Below are positions 34,001-41,338 of a stretch of 64,000 nucleotides of DNA, one piece after another (position 1 is the stretch's first letter; the number at the start of each line of letters is the position of its first letter). Origin of the DNA: Pseudarthrobacter sp. NamE2 (GTDB lineage: Bacteria > Actinomycetota > Actinomycetes > Actinomycetales > Micrococcaceae); NCBI RefSeq assembly GCF_005796205.1, contig NZ_VAHN01000013.1, forward strand, positions 46,163-110,162, read 5' to 3'. A model generated the notes under the pieces. That model had not been told where the DNA came from. It was given only the letters and a program-made list of their open reading frames with translations, and made no database searches. A program made the translations under genes and the position numbers.

Positions 34001-35403
34001 TGAGCACCGACACCCTGGCAGCTGAGCTGGAAACAGCCCTTCCAACTACGCTCTTCCGGTTCGCCACCGCAGGATCGGTCGACGACGGCAAGTCCACCTT
34101 GGTGGGCCGCCTCCTCCACGATTCCAAAGCGATCCTGGCCGACCAGCTCGACGCCGTTGCCCGCACCTCCGCGGACCGCGGTTTCGGCGGCGACAAGGGC
34201 GGCATCGACCTTGCCCTCCTGACCGACGGCCTGCGCGCCGAGCGTGAACAGGGCATCACCATCGACGTCGCCTACCGCTACTTCGCCACCGACCGCCGCA
34301 GCTTCATCCTGGCCGACTGCCCCGGGCACGTGCAGTACACCAAGAACACGGTGACGGGCGCATCCACTGCGGATGCCGTCGTCGTACTTATTGACGCCCG
34401 CAAGGGCGTGCTGGAGCAGACCCGCCGGCACCTGTCCGTGCTGCAGCTGCTGCGCGTGGCGCACGTGATCGTGGCCGTGAACAAGATCGACCTGGTGGAC
34501 TTCAGCGAGTCCGTGTTCCGGGACATCGAGGCCGACGTGCAGCAGGTCGGCCGCGAGCTTGGCCTCGGCTCGGACGGCATCAGCGACCTGCTGGTCATCC
34601 CGGTGTCCGCGCTCGACGGCGACAACGTGGTGGAGCGCTCCGGGCGCACCCCCTGGTACACCGGCCCCGCGCTGCTTGAGGTCCTTGAGACCCTGCCGGC
34701 TGCCGACGAACTGGAAAGCCACCTGGAGAGCTTCCGTTTCCCGGTGCAGCTGGTCATCCGGCCGCAGGGCGCCCTGGCTCCCGACGCCGTAGCTGCCGGC
34801 CTGGACGTGGAAGCCTACCGTGACTACCGTGCATACGCCGGGCAGATTACCGAAGGCTCGGTCAAGGTGGGGGACCAAGTGTCCGTGCTGACCCCCGGCC
34901 AGGACCCGCGCACCACCACGGTGGTGGGCATCGACTTCGCCGGCGCCTCCCTGGAGGAAGCCTCGGCACCGCAGTCGGTGGCCATCCGGCTGGCGGAGGA
35001 GTTCGATGTGGCCCGAGGTGACACCATCGCCGCTGCCGGCACCGTCCGCGAAGCCTCCGCCGACCTGTACGCATCGCTGTGCTGGCTGTCCCCGAAGCCC
35101 CTCCGTGAAGGCGCCAAGGTCCTGGTGAAGCACGGGACCCGCACCGTCCAGGCGCTGGTCCGCAACGTCAACGGCAAGCTGGATCTGTCCACGTTCCAGC
35201 TGGAGCAGGCCTCCACCCTGGAACTGAACGACATCGGCCACGCGCAGCTCCGGCTCGCCGCGCCGTTGCCGCTCGAGAACTACCTGCACCACCGCCGCAC
35301 GGGTGCATTCCTGGTGATCGACCCGCTCGACGGCAACACGCTGGCAGCGGGCATGGTCAAGGACCACCCGGGCGACCACGAGGACGAGCGCTACAGCATC
35401 TAA
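34000..35403 (+). CDS. cysN: Sulfate adenylyltransferase subunit 1, GTPase (cysN)
   Basis: Elongation-factor-like GTPase, 467 aa: P-loop GSVDDGKST (about 24-32), switch II DCPGHVQY (about 107), NKID (about 162), then two beta-barrel domains. GTP hydrolysis drives APS synthesis by CysD. It is the short form without a fused APS kinase, consistent with an APS reductase in the same operon. Last gene of the sirA-cysH-cysD-cysN unit; a nested dyad begins 8 nt after the stop. Confidence 0.95.
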   Translation: MSTDTLAAELETALPTTLFRFATAGSVDDGKSTLVGRLLHDSKAILADQLDAVARTSADRGFGGDKGGIDLALLTDGLRAEREQGITIDVAYRYFATDRRSFILADCPGHVQYTKNTVTGASTADAVVVLIDARKGVLEQTRRHLSVLQLLRVAHVIVAVNKIDLVDFSESVFRDIEADVQQVGRELGLGSDGISDLLVIPVSALDGDNVVERSGRTPWYTGPALLEVLETLPAADELESHLESFRFPVQLVIRPQGALAPDAVAAGLDVEAYRDYRAYAGQITEGSVKVGDQVSVLTPGQDPRTTTVVGIDFAGASLEEASAPQSVAIRLAEEFDVARGDTIAAAGTVREASADLYASLCWLSPKPLREGAKVLVKHGTRTVQALVRNVNGKLDLSTFQLEQASTLELNDIGHAQLRLAAPLPLENYLHHRRTGAFLVIDPLDGNTLAAGMVKDHPGDHEDERYSI

Positions 35404-35410
35404 TTCTCGC

Positions 35411-35478
35411 CGAAATCGCCGGAACGCTGCGAGATCGCCGTATAGCTACGGCGTTTCAGCAGCGTTCCGGCGATTTCG
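35411..35478. repeat. Nested dyad after the cysN stop
   Basis: Outer arms of 20 bp, CGAAATCGCCGGAACGCTGC (35411-35430) and its exact complement (35459-35478), enclose an inner stem CGCCGTA-TAGC-TACGGCG (35436-35453). It probably ends the sulfate operon transcript. It has the same architecture as the dyads at 3396, 22283, 42604 and 47361. Confidence 0.85.
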
Positions 35479-35536
35479 CGTTCGCGGGGTTAGCCTTGAT
35501 GCCACGTTAGTCCCTGGCGAGGCGGAAGGCGGAACC

Positions 35537-36701
35537 GTGGAAACCATCAGCCCCAAGCTCTTGAACTGGGCGTCCATCCTCGACAGCCAGACCCGCGAGC
35601 AGGCAGTCAGGACCGCGGGCCTGCCCTTCATCTACCCGCACCTGGCCCTGATGCCGGACGCCCACCTGGGCAAGGGTGCCACTGTGGGCTCGGTAATCCC
35701 GACGCTGCGCCATCATTCCGGCTGCGGTTGGAGTGGACATCGGTTGCGGAATGATCGCGGTCCGCACCCAGTACTCGGTCAAGGATTTGCCGAAGGACCG
35801 GAAGCGGATCCGCGAAGACATTGAACGCGTCATCCCCCTGTCCGCCGGCCACAACAACAGGAAGGTCCTGCCCACGGCAGGACCGCGGATCGCCGAGCTG
35901 AAAGAGCTGGCAGCCAAGGCAGGGTTCAACCCGGCACAATACGTCGAGAAATGGGAACTGCAGCTGGGGTCCCTGGGGTCGGGCAACCACTTCATCGAGA
36001 TCTGCGCCGATGAGGCCGACGACGTTTGGCTCTTCCTGCACTCCGGCTCGCGGGGGATCGGCAACAAGATCGCCCAGCACCACATCGGCGTTGCCCAGCA
36101 CGTAAGCCGGAAGAACCAGGTCTACCTGCCGGACCCGGACCTGGCGTACCTGGATGAAGGCACCCCGCAGTTCGACCGATACATCGCCGAGCTCCGCTGG
36201 GCCCAGCACTTCGCGCTGCTCAACCGCGAAGAGATGATGGACCGCGTCAGCAGCCAGTTCGGACACTGGGTGGGCGGGCCGGTGCAGGAACTCGAGCGGA
36301 TCAACTGCCACCACAACTTCACGCAGCAGGAAAACCATTACGGCAAGCCGGTGTGGGTGTCCCGCAAGGGGGCCATCAAAGCCGAGCACGGCGACCCGGG
36401 ACTGATTCCGGGGTCCATGGGAACGGCATCGTACGTTGTGGAAGGCCGCGGCAATGCCGCCTCGCTCAACTCTTCACCCCACGGCGCCGGCCGGGAATAC
36501 TCCCGTAACGCGGCACGCAAAGCCTTCACCCTGGAGGAACTGAAGCGCGCAATGCGGGGCATCGAGTTCCGTGCGTCCGAGGCGTTCATCGACGAGATTC
36601 CCGCCGCCTACAAGCCGATCGACCAGGTGATGCAGGACGCCGCGGACCTGGTGGTGGTACGGCACAAACTGCGCCAGCTGGTCAACGTCAAAGGCAATTA
36701 A
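35537..36701 (+). pseudogene. rtcB: rtcB RNA ligase, disrupted by a 2-nt deletion
   Basis: The first part, GTG 35537 to about 35707, encodes the RtcB N-terminus (LPFIYPHLALMPDAHLGKGA, then TVGSVIPTL). The frame then runs into nonsense composition. The frame one base on picks up at once with AIIPAAVGVDIGCGMIAVRTQ and continues as normal RtcB to 36701, including SLGSGNHFIEIC, HSGSRGIGN and the HHNF and GTASYVVEG regions. Restoring GG in CTGCGCC (35705-35711) rebuilds the expected T-L-G-A-I-I-P. RtcB joins 2',3'-cyclic phosphate or 3'-phosphate RNA to 5'-OH ends. An internal start (GTG 35733) would lack the conserved Asp of PDAHLGKG. Could be a real pseudogene or an assembly error. Confidence 0.8.
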
Positions 36702-36775
36702 GACACCGGGACCGGCTGGCCCCGCGTCCAAATATGACGCTAGATGAACCTGCGTGACCCCCCGTTTAGGCTTCA

Positions 36776-36804
36776 TTGAACGGGTTTGGGCCACTCCCTA
36801 TGGT
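36776..36804 (+). promoter_or_regulatory. Leaderless promoter of the sulfonate-type ABC operon
   Basis: TTGAAC (36776-36781), 17-nt spacer, TATGGT (36799-36804), exactly 6 nt, then ATG 36811. An inverted repeat CCCGTT (36761-36766)/AACGGG (36779-36784) overlaps the -35 and could be an operator. Confidence 0.65.
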
Positions 36805-36810
36805 GAAACA

Positions 36811-37962
36811 ATGACTACTTCCAAGCCCGGGATGACCCGCATCGTGGCAGGCGAAAGCGCGGTACCCAAGCGCAAGCGTGCCATCGAGGCCGCCCTGGCT
36901 GTGGGGCTGGTACTCCTGATCGTGGTCGGTGCCGTTGTGGCATCCACTGTGTCACGCAATACCGAGGCGCAGGCCGTTGCACCCAGTCCGGCGGCGGAAC
37001 TCAAGCTCGGTTACTTCGGCAACGTCACGCACGCTCCAGCATTGGTTGGTGTCAAGGAAGGGTTTTTGGCCGAGGCGCTGGGAAGCACCATCCTCAGCAC
37101 CGAGACCTTCAATGCAGGTCCCGCGGCCATCGAGGCGTTGAACGCCGGCGCTATCGACGCCGCCTACATCGGCCCCAACCCCGCCATCAACTCCTTCGTC
37201 AAGAGCTCCGGGGAATCCGTCAGGATCATCGCCGGTGCCGCAGCGGGAGGCGCGCAGTTGGTGGTCAAGCCGGACATTACTTCGGCGGCCGACCTCGAGG
37301 GCAAGACCATCGCGTCCCCGCAGCTCGGCGGCACCCAGGACGTTGCCCTGCGCGCCTGGCTCGCGGACCAGGGGTACAAGACCAACGTGGACGGAAGCGG
37401 CGACGTTGCCATCAACCCCACCGAAAACGCGCAAAGCCTGAAGCTGTTCCAGGACGGAAAGCTCGACGGCGCGTGGTTGCCTGAGCCGTGGGCGTCACGT
37501 CTGGTACTCCAGGCCGGAGCCAGGGTGCTGGTGGATGAAAAGGACCTGTGGGACGGAACCGGGACCGGCAAGCCCGGTGAGTTCCCCACCACCGTCCTGA
37601 TCGTGAACCAGAAGTTCGCGGGCGAACACCCGGACACGGTGAAGGCCCTCCTTGCGGGGCACGTGAGATCCGTGGCCTGGCTCAACGAAACTCCGGCGGA
37701 ACAGAAAGCCGGCGTCATCAACTCCGCTCTCCAGGAGTCCGCCGGAGCCGCGCTGGCCGATGACGTCCTGGCCCGGTCCCTCGCCAACATCACCTTCACC
37801 CTCGACCCGCTGGCGGGAGGGTACCCGCGGCTGCTGCAGGACGGCGTCGAAGCCGGCACCACCAAGCAGGCCGACATCAACGGACTCTTCGATCTCCGCG
37901 CCCTCAATGAAGTTGCCGGCGCCACCACCACGATTTCAGCGGCCGGCCTCGGCCAGGACTGA
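36811..37962 (+). CDS. Aliphatic-sulfonate/taurine-type ABC substrate-binding protein, 383 aa
   Basis: After a basic N-terminus comes one membrane segment (about residues 26-50) that acts as signal or anchor; there is no lipobox Cys. The mature part is an SsuA/NrtA-type periplasmic-binding fold: LKLGYFGNVTHAPALVGV, NAGAIDAAYIGPNPAINSF, GKTIASPQLGGTQDVAL, GAWLPEPWASRLV. The location after sulfate-assimilation genes favours a sulfonate or taurine, but nitrate/ABC homologues look similar. The ATG at 36811 is supported by the leaderless promoter geometry. Confidence 0.85.
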   Translation: MTTSKPGMTRIVAGESAVPKRKRAIEAALAVGLVLLIVVGAVVASTVSRNTEAQAVAPSPAAELKLGYFGNVTHAPALVGVKEGFLAEALGSTILSTETFNAGPAAIEALNAGAIDAAYIGPNPAINSFVKSSGESVRIIAGAAAGGAQLVVKPDITSAADLEGKTIASPQLGGTQDVALRAWLADQGYKTNVDGSGDVAINPTENAQSLKLFQDGKLDGAWLPEPWASRLVLQAGARVLVDEKDLWDGTGTGKPGEFPTTVLIVNQKFAGEHPDTVKALLAGHVRSVAWLNETPAEQKAGVINSALQESAGAALADDVLARSLANITFTLDPLAGGYPRLLQDGVEAGTTKQADINGLFDLRALNEVAGATTTISAAGLGQD

Positions 37963-37988
37963 TCCACCCTCTACCTAAGGACGGCACC

Positions 37989-38714
37989 ATGCCAGTCGTA
38001 CTGGAACATCTGGGCAAGCGCTTTGGCGACGGCGCCCCGGTACTGGACGACGTCAACGCCAATATCAAGCAGGGCGAGTTCGTTGCCCTCCTGGGTGCCT
38101 CCGGCTGCGGCAAGTCCACCCTGCTGAACATCATCGCGGGACTGGAGGCGCCGACGTCGGGCGCCCTGGAAGTGCCCAGTGACGGTGCGGCCTTTATGTT
38201 CCAGGATGCCGCCCTCTTTCCGTGGCTGACCGCCCGGGAGAACATTGAGCTGGCCCTGAAGCTGCGCGGCGTGGGCAAGTCGGAGCGCCGGGCGAAGGCA
38301 CAGGAACTCCTGGAACTGGTGCACCTCGGCGCGGCGGGGGACAAGCGCCCGCACGAACTGTCCGGCGGCATGCGGCAGCGCGTCTCGCTGGCGCGGTCGC
38401 TGGCCCAGGACCGGCAACTCCTGCTCATGGACGAGCCGTTCGCCGCACTCGATGCCATCACCCGCGACCTGCTGCACGATGAGCTTGAGCGGATCTGGAA
38501 GGAAACCGGCCGCACCATCGTCTTTGTAACCCACAACGTCCGCGAAGCCGTCCGCCTGGGCCAGCGCGTGCTGCTGCTTTCGTCCCGCCCCGGCCGCGTG
38601 GTCCAGGAGTGGGCCGTCACCGAGGAACACCGAACCGACGCCGGGCTCGCCGGCCAGCTGACCGGGGTCATCACCGCCCGGCTGCGGGAGGAGATTCGCC
38701 GCCATGCCAAGTAA
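37989..38714 (+). CDS. Sulfonate/taurine-type ABC transporter ATPase, 241 aa
   Basis: Walker A GASGCGKST (about 37-45), a Q-loop FMFQDAALFPWLT, signature LSGGMRQRVSLARSL and Walker B LLLMDEPFAALDA place it in the SsuB/TauB/NrtD group. It lies 26 nt after the binding-protein gene. Its last 11 nt overlap the permease start. Confidence 0.9.
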   Translation: MPVVLEHLGKRFGDGAPVLDDVNANIKQGEFVALLGASGCGKSTLLNIIAGLEAPTSGALEVPSDGAAFMFQDAALFPWLTARENIELALKLRGVGKSERRAKAQELLELVHLGAAGDKRPHELSGGMRQRVSLARSLAQDRQLLLMDEPFAALDAITRDLLHDELERIWKETGRTIVFVTHNVREAVRLGQRVLLLSSRPGRVVQEWAVTEEHRTDAGLAGQLTGVITARLREEIRRHAK

Positions 38715-39666
38715 CCAGACACCCGTGGCCGAGACCGAACCGGTGGTTGAGCCTGTCGAAACCAGGCCGGCCGCGCACGTCCACGCCGCCTTAACGAGGA
38801 CGTCCACGGGGAACGAGGACCTCCGGGAACTTGAATCGGGGCTGGACTCGCTGCAGTCCGACGCCGACCGCAAGCACCGCATCGAATGGAGCCGGATCCT
38901 GCTGCCGATCGCAGCCTTGGCGGTCCTGATCCTGGTCTGGCAGTTCTATGTCTCGCTCGGGGTGAAGCGGCGCGACCTGGTGCCCGGGCCGCTGGATGTC
39001 ATGACCCAGATGGGCGTTCTCTGGAACGAGGGGAAGCTGCAGGAAGCTGTCTGGACCTCGCTGCAGCGCGGCCTGGTGGGTTTCCTGATTTCGGTGGCCA
39101 TCGCCACGCCCGTGGGCCTGTTGCTTGCCCAGGTGGCACCGCTGCGCCGGGCGTTCGGTCCGCTCATCTCCGGCCTCCAGGTCCTGCCCTCGGTGGCCTG
39201 GGTGCCGGCGGCGATCATCTGGTTTGGACTCACAGACGCCACCGTGTATTTCGTGGTATTCATGGGCGCCATCCCGTCCATCATCAACGGCCTCATATCC
39301 GGCGTGGACCAGATCCCGCCGCAGTACCGCCGCGTGGGGACCGTCCTCGGCGCTTCGCGGCTGCAGATGGCGCTCCAGGTCATCCTTCCGGCTGCGCTGC
39401 CGGGTTACCTGGGCGGCCTCAAGCAGGGCTGGGCCTTCTCCTGGCGCTCGCTCATGGCCGCCGAAATCATCGCCGTGGGCGGCACCATCGGGTTTGGTTT
39501 GGGCTCGTTGCTCGACCAGGGCCGCATCCTGTCCGACATGACTGTGGTGATGTCCGCGATCCTGCTGATCCTCGCCGTCGGCATCCTGATCGAACTCCTG
39601 GTTTTCGGCCCGGTCGAGAAGCGCCTCCTGCGCCGCCGCGGCCTTCTCGCCGGCAGCACCCGGTAG
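38704..39666 (+). CDS. Sulfonate/taurine-type ABC transporter permease, 320 aa
   Basis: About 60 polar N-terminal residues precede six membrane helices. The EAA loop is VGTVLGASRLQMALQVILPAALPGYL. The SsuC/TauC assignment follows from the LQVLPSVAWVPAAIIWFGL segment. The extended N-terminus includes the in-frame repeat encoding VVEPVET, as in cysH, and a region of low complexity that is unlikely to be structured. A terminator hairpin lies 34 nt after the stop. Confidence 0.9.
   Translation: MPSNQTPVAETEPVVEPVETRPAAHVHAALTRTSTGNEDLRELESGLDSLQSDADRKHRIEWSRILLPIAALAVLILVWQFYVSLGVKRRDLVPGPLDVMTQMGVLWNEGKLQEAVWTSLQRGLVGFLISVAIATPVGLLLAQVAPLRRAFGPLISGLQVLPSVAWVPAAIIWFGLTDATVYFVVFMGAIPSIINGLISGVDQIPPQYRRVGTVLGASRLQMALQVILPAALPGYLGGLKQGWAFSWRSLMAAEIIAVGGTIGFGLGSLLDQGRILSDMTVVMSAILLILAVGILIELLVFGPVEKRLLRRRGLLAGSTR
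38741..38763 (+). repeat. 23-nt dispersed repeat inside the permease gene, encoding VVEPVET
   Basis: Identical to 32332-32354 in cysH and used in the same reading frame. It lies in the cytoplasmic N-terminal extension, before the first membrane helix. Confidence 0.85.
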
Positions 39667-39700
39667 CCTCCGGCTCACCGCACCCCGCAAACGTCCGGAC

Positions 39701-39731
39701 AAGCCCGGCGGTGACTCCCGCCGCCGGGCTT
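39701..39731 (+). terminator. Terminator of the sulfonate-type ABC operon
   Basis: AAGCCCGGCGG (39701-39711) pairs perfectly over 11 bp with CCGCCGGGCTT (39721-39731) around a 9-nt loop; it is followed by TGCTGTGCT rather than a clean T-run. Confidence 0.75.
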
Positions 39732-39816
39732 TGCTGTGCTTCCCTTCAAAGCAGGTATACCTTGATCTTTACCGGACCGCTCCGGGCCGGGGCAGCGCTC
39801 AGGATGAGGCGGACAC

Positions 39817-40758
39817 ATGGGAAAGGCACTGGATCCAGGTCAAGGAATACTGGCGGGGATAGGCTCCACACCGCTGATCCAACTGCGGAACGTGGTGCCG
39901 CCGGGGTCAGCACGGGTGCTCGCGAAGCTGGAGTTTGCGAACCCAACCGGAAGCATGAAGGACAGGATGGCCGTGGCCGCGGTTGCAGCCGCAGAAGCCC
40001 GCGGTGATATCAGCCCGGGCGATACGGTCGTCGAGTACACCGCCGGGACAACAGGCATCTCGCTCGCGCTGGCCTGCGCAGCCAAGGGCTACCGGCTGCA
40101 TGTCGTGTTCTCGGACGCATTCAGCGGCGAGAAACGCCGCACCATGGAGGCGCTGGGGGCAATAGTCGAGGACGTCCCAAGCGACGGCGGGCGCATTACT
40201 GAAACACTGATTAAGGCGATGATCGCCCGCGCAGGCGAACTGAGCGCACAGCCGGGCCACTGGGCCTGCGACCAGCTCAACAACCGCGACGCCATCACCG
40301 GGTACCTGGGCATGGGCGAGGAGATCTGGCAGCAATCGCACGGCCGGGTAAACGCCTTCGTCCACTCTGTCGGGACTGCCCACTCCATTCACGGCGCCGC
40401 CCGCGCCCTGCGCCCGCGCCTGCCGGCGCTGAGGGTTGTTGCGGTTGAGCCGGCTGAGTCGTCCGTACTATCCGGTGGTCCTACCGGCTCCCACCGGATA
40501 GAAGGAATCGGGATCGGGTTCACGCCGCCGCTCTGGGAACCGGAGGAAGTTGATGCGATAGAGCGGGTATCGTCCGAGGAGGCGATGGCCATGAGCCGAC
40601 GCCTTGCCCGGGAGGAAGGGATCTTCGCCGGTACCTCCTCGGGAGGTAATGTCGTTGCCGCCCTGCGGGTAGCCGAACAGCTTGGCACGGAAGCGACCGT
40701 CGTCACCATCATGGTGGACTCCGGGTTCCGGTATCTCAGCACCGGGCTGTACGGATAG
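39817..40758 (+). CDS. PLP-dependent cysteine synthase family protein, 313 aa
   Basis: Fold type II PLP enzyme: N-terminal GIGSTPLIQLRNV, PLP lysine in NPTGSMKDRMA, and a phosphate-binding TSSGGNVVAAL. The loop that is TSGNTG in CysK reads TAGTTG here (within VEYTAGTTGISLA), so the Asn that contacts the amino-acid carboxylate is replaced. It may be O-acetylserine sulfhydrylase, cystathionine beta-synthase or a related beta-replacement enzyme. The neighbourhood is sulfur assimilation, which supports a cysteine role. GAGGCGG precedes the ATG. Confidence 0.85.
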   Translation: MGKALDPGQGILAGIGSTPLIQLRNVVPPGSARVLAKLEFANPTGSMKDRMAVAAVAAAEARGDISPGDTVVEYTAGTTGISLALACAAKGYRLHVVFSDAFSGEKRRTMEALGAIVEDVPSDGGRITETLIKAMIARAGELSAQPGHWACDQLNNRDAITGYLGMGEEIWQQSHGRVNAFVHSVGTAHSIHGAARALRPRLPALRVVAVEPAESSVLSGGPTGSHRIEGIGIGFTPPLWEPEEVDAIERVSSEEAMAMSRRLAREEGIFAGTSSGGNVVAALRVAEQLGTEATVVTIMVDSGFRYLSTGLYG

Positions 40759-40800
40759 AGCGCCCCACCCCAACCTCCGGGAACCTGGGAGACTGGCACC

Positions 40801-41247
40801 ATGACCGTCAGCTTTGTGTGCCGCACCGAGTCCGTCCTGCCCCCGGAGCGGCTCTTTGACCTGGCCCGCAGCATTGACCTTCACGTTGAATCCCAACAAG
40901 GCTCGAGGGAGCGGGCGGTGGACGGTGTGACGTCGGGGCTGATCGGCCAAGGCCAGGAGGTCATGTGGCGGGCGCGGCACTTCGGACTGCCGCTCACCAT
41001 GAGCAGCCGCGTCACGGCACTCGATTTTCCCAGGAGCTTCGTGGACGAGCAGGTCCGCGGGCCGTTCAAGTCCTTTCGCCATGTCCATGAGTTCGAAGCA
41101 ACGGCCGGCGGAAGCATCATGACTGACCGGGTCGAATTCACTGCACCGTTCGGGCTTCTGGGACGGGTACTGGAGCAGATGGTGTTGCGCCGGTACCTGC
41201 AGCGGCTTATCCGGGACCGCGGCCGGTTCGTCGCGGGCCTCGAATAG
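40801..41247 (+). CDS. SRPBCC-family (START-like) protein, 148 aa
   Basis: A single helix-grip domain: an initial RTESVLPPERLFDLARSID strand-helix, several beta strands ending in MTDRVEFTAPFGLLGRVLEQM, and a long C-terminal helix with LQRLIRDRGRFVAGL. Such cyclase/START-like proteins bind hydrophobic ligands; the ligand is unknown. It starts 42 nt after the cysteine-synthase-like gene. No obvious ribosome-binding site; GAGACT (40789-40794) lies 6 nt before the ATG. Confidence 0.75.
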   Translation: MTVSFVCRTESVLPPERLFDLARSIDLHVESQQGSRERAVDGVTSGLIGQGQEVMWRARHFGLPLTMSSRVTALDFPRSFVDEQVRGPFKSFRHVHEFEATAGGSIMTDRVEFTAPFGLLGRVLEQMVLRRYLQRLIRDRGRFVAGLE

Positions 41248-41302
41248 CCCGTCGCGGTTTGTGACGCAGCGTTACCTTACGTGAACTGGTGTTGCTCGGC
41301 CT

Positions 41303-41332
41303 TTGTGGGCCATTGTGACGCGGCCCTACCGT
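41303..41332 (+). promoter_or_regulatory. Leaderless promoter of the siroheme gene
   Basis: TTGTGG (41303-41308), an 18-nt spacer, TACCGT (41327-41332), exactly 6 nt, then ATG 41339. TTGTGACGC occurs within the spacer and again at 41260, and also at the sulfite reductase promoter (30472), so it may be a shared operator. Confidence 0.65.
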
Positions 41333-41338
41333 TGATTC

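Noticed and set aside
35733..36701. Functional short RtcB starting at GTG 35733
   Set aside because: It would lack the conserved PDAHLGKG metal-site segment encoded just upstream in another frame, so activity is unlikely.
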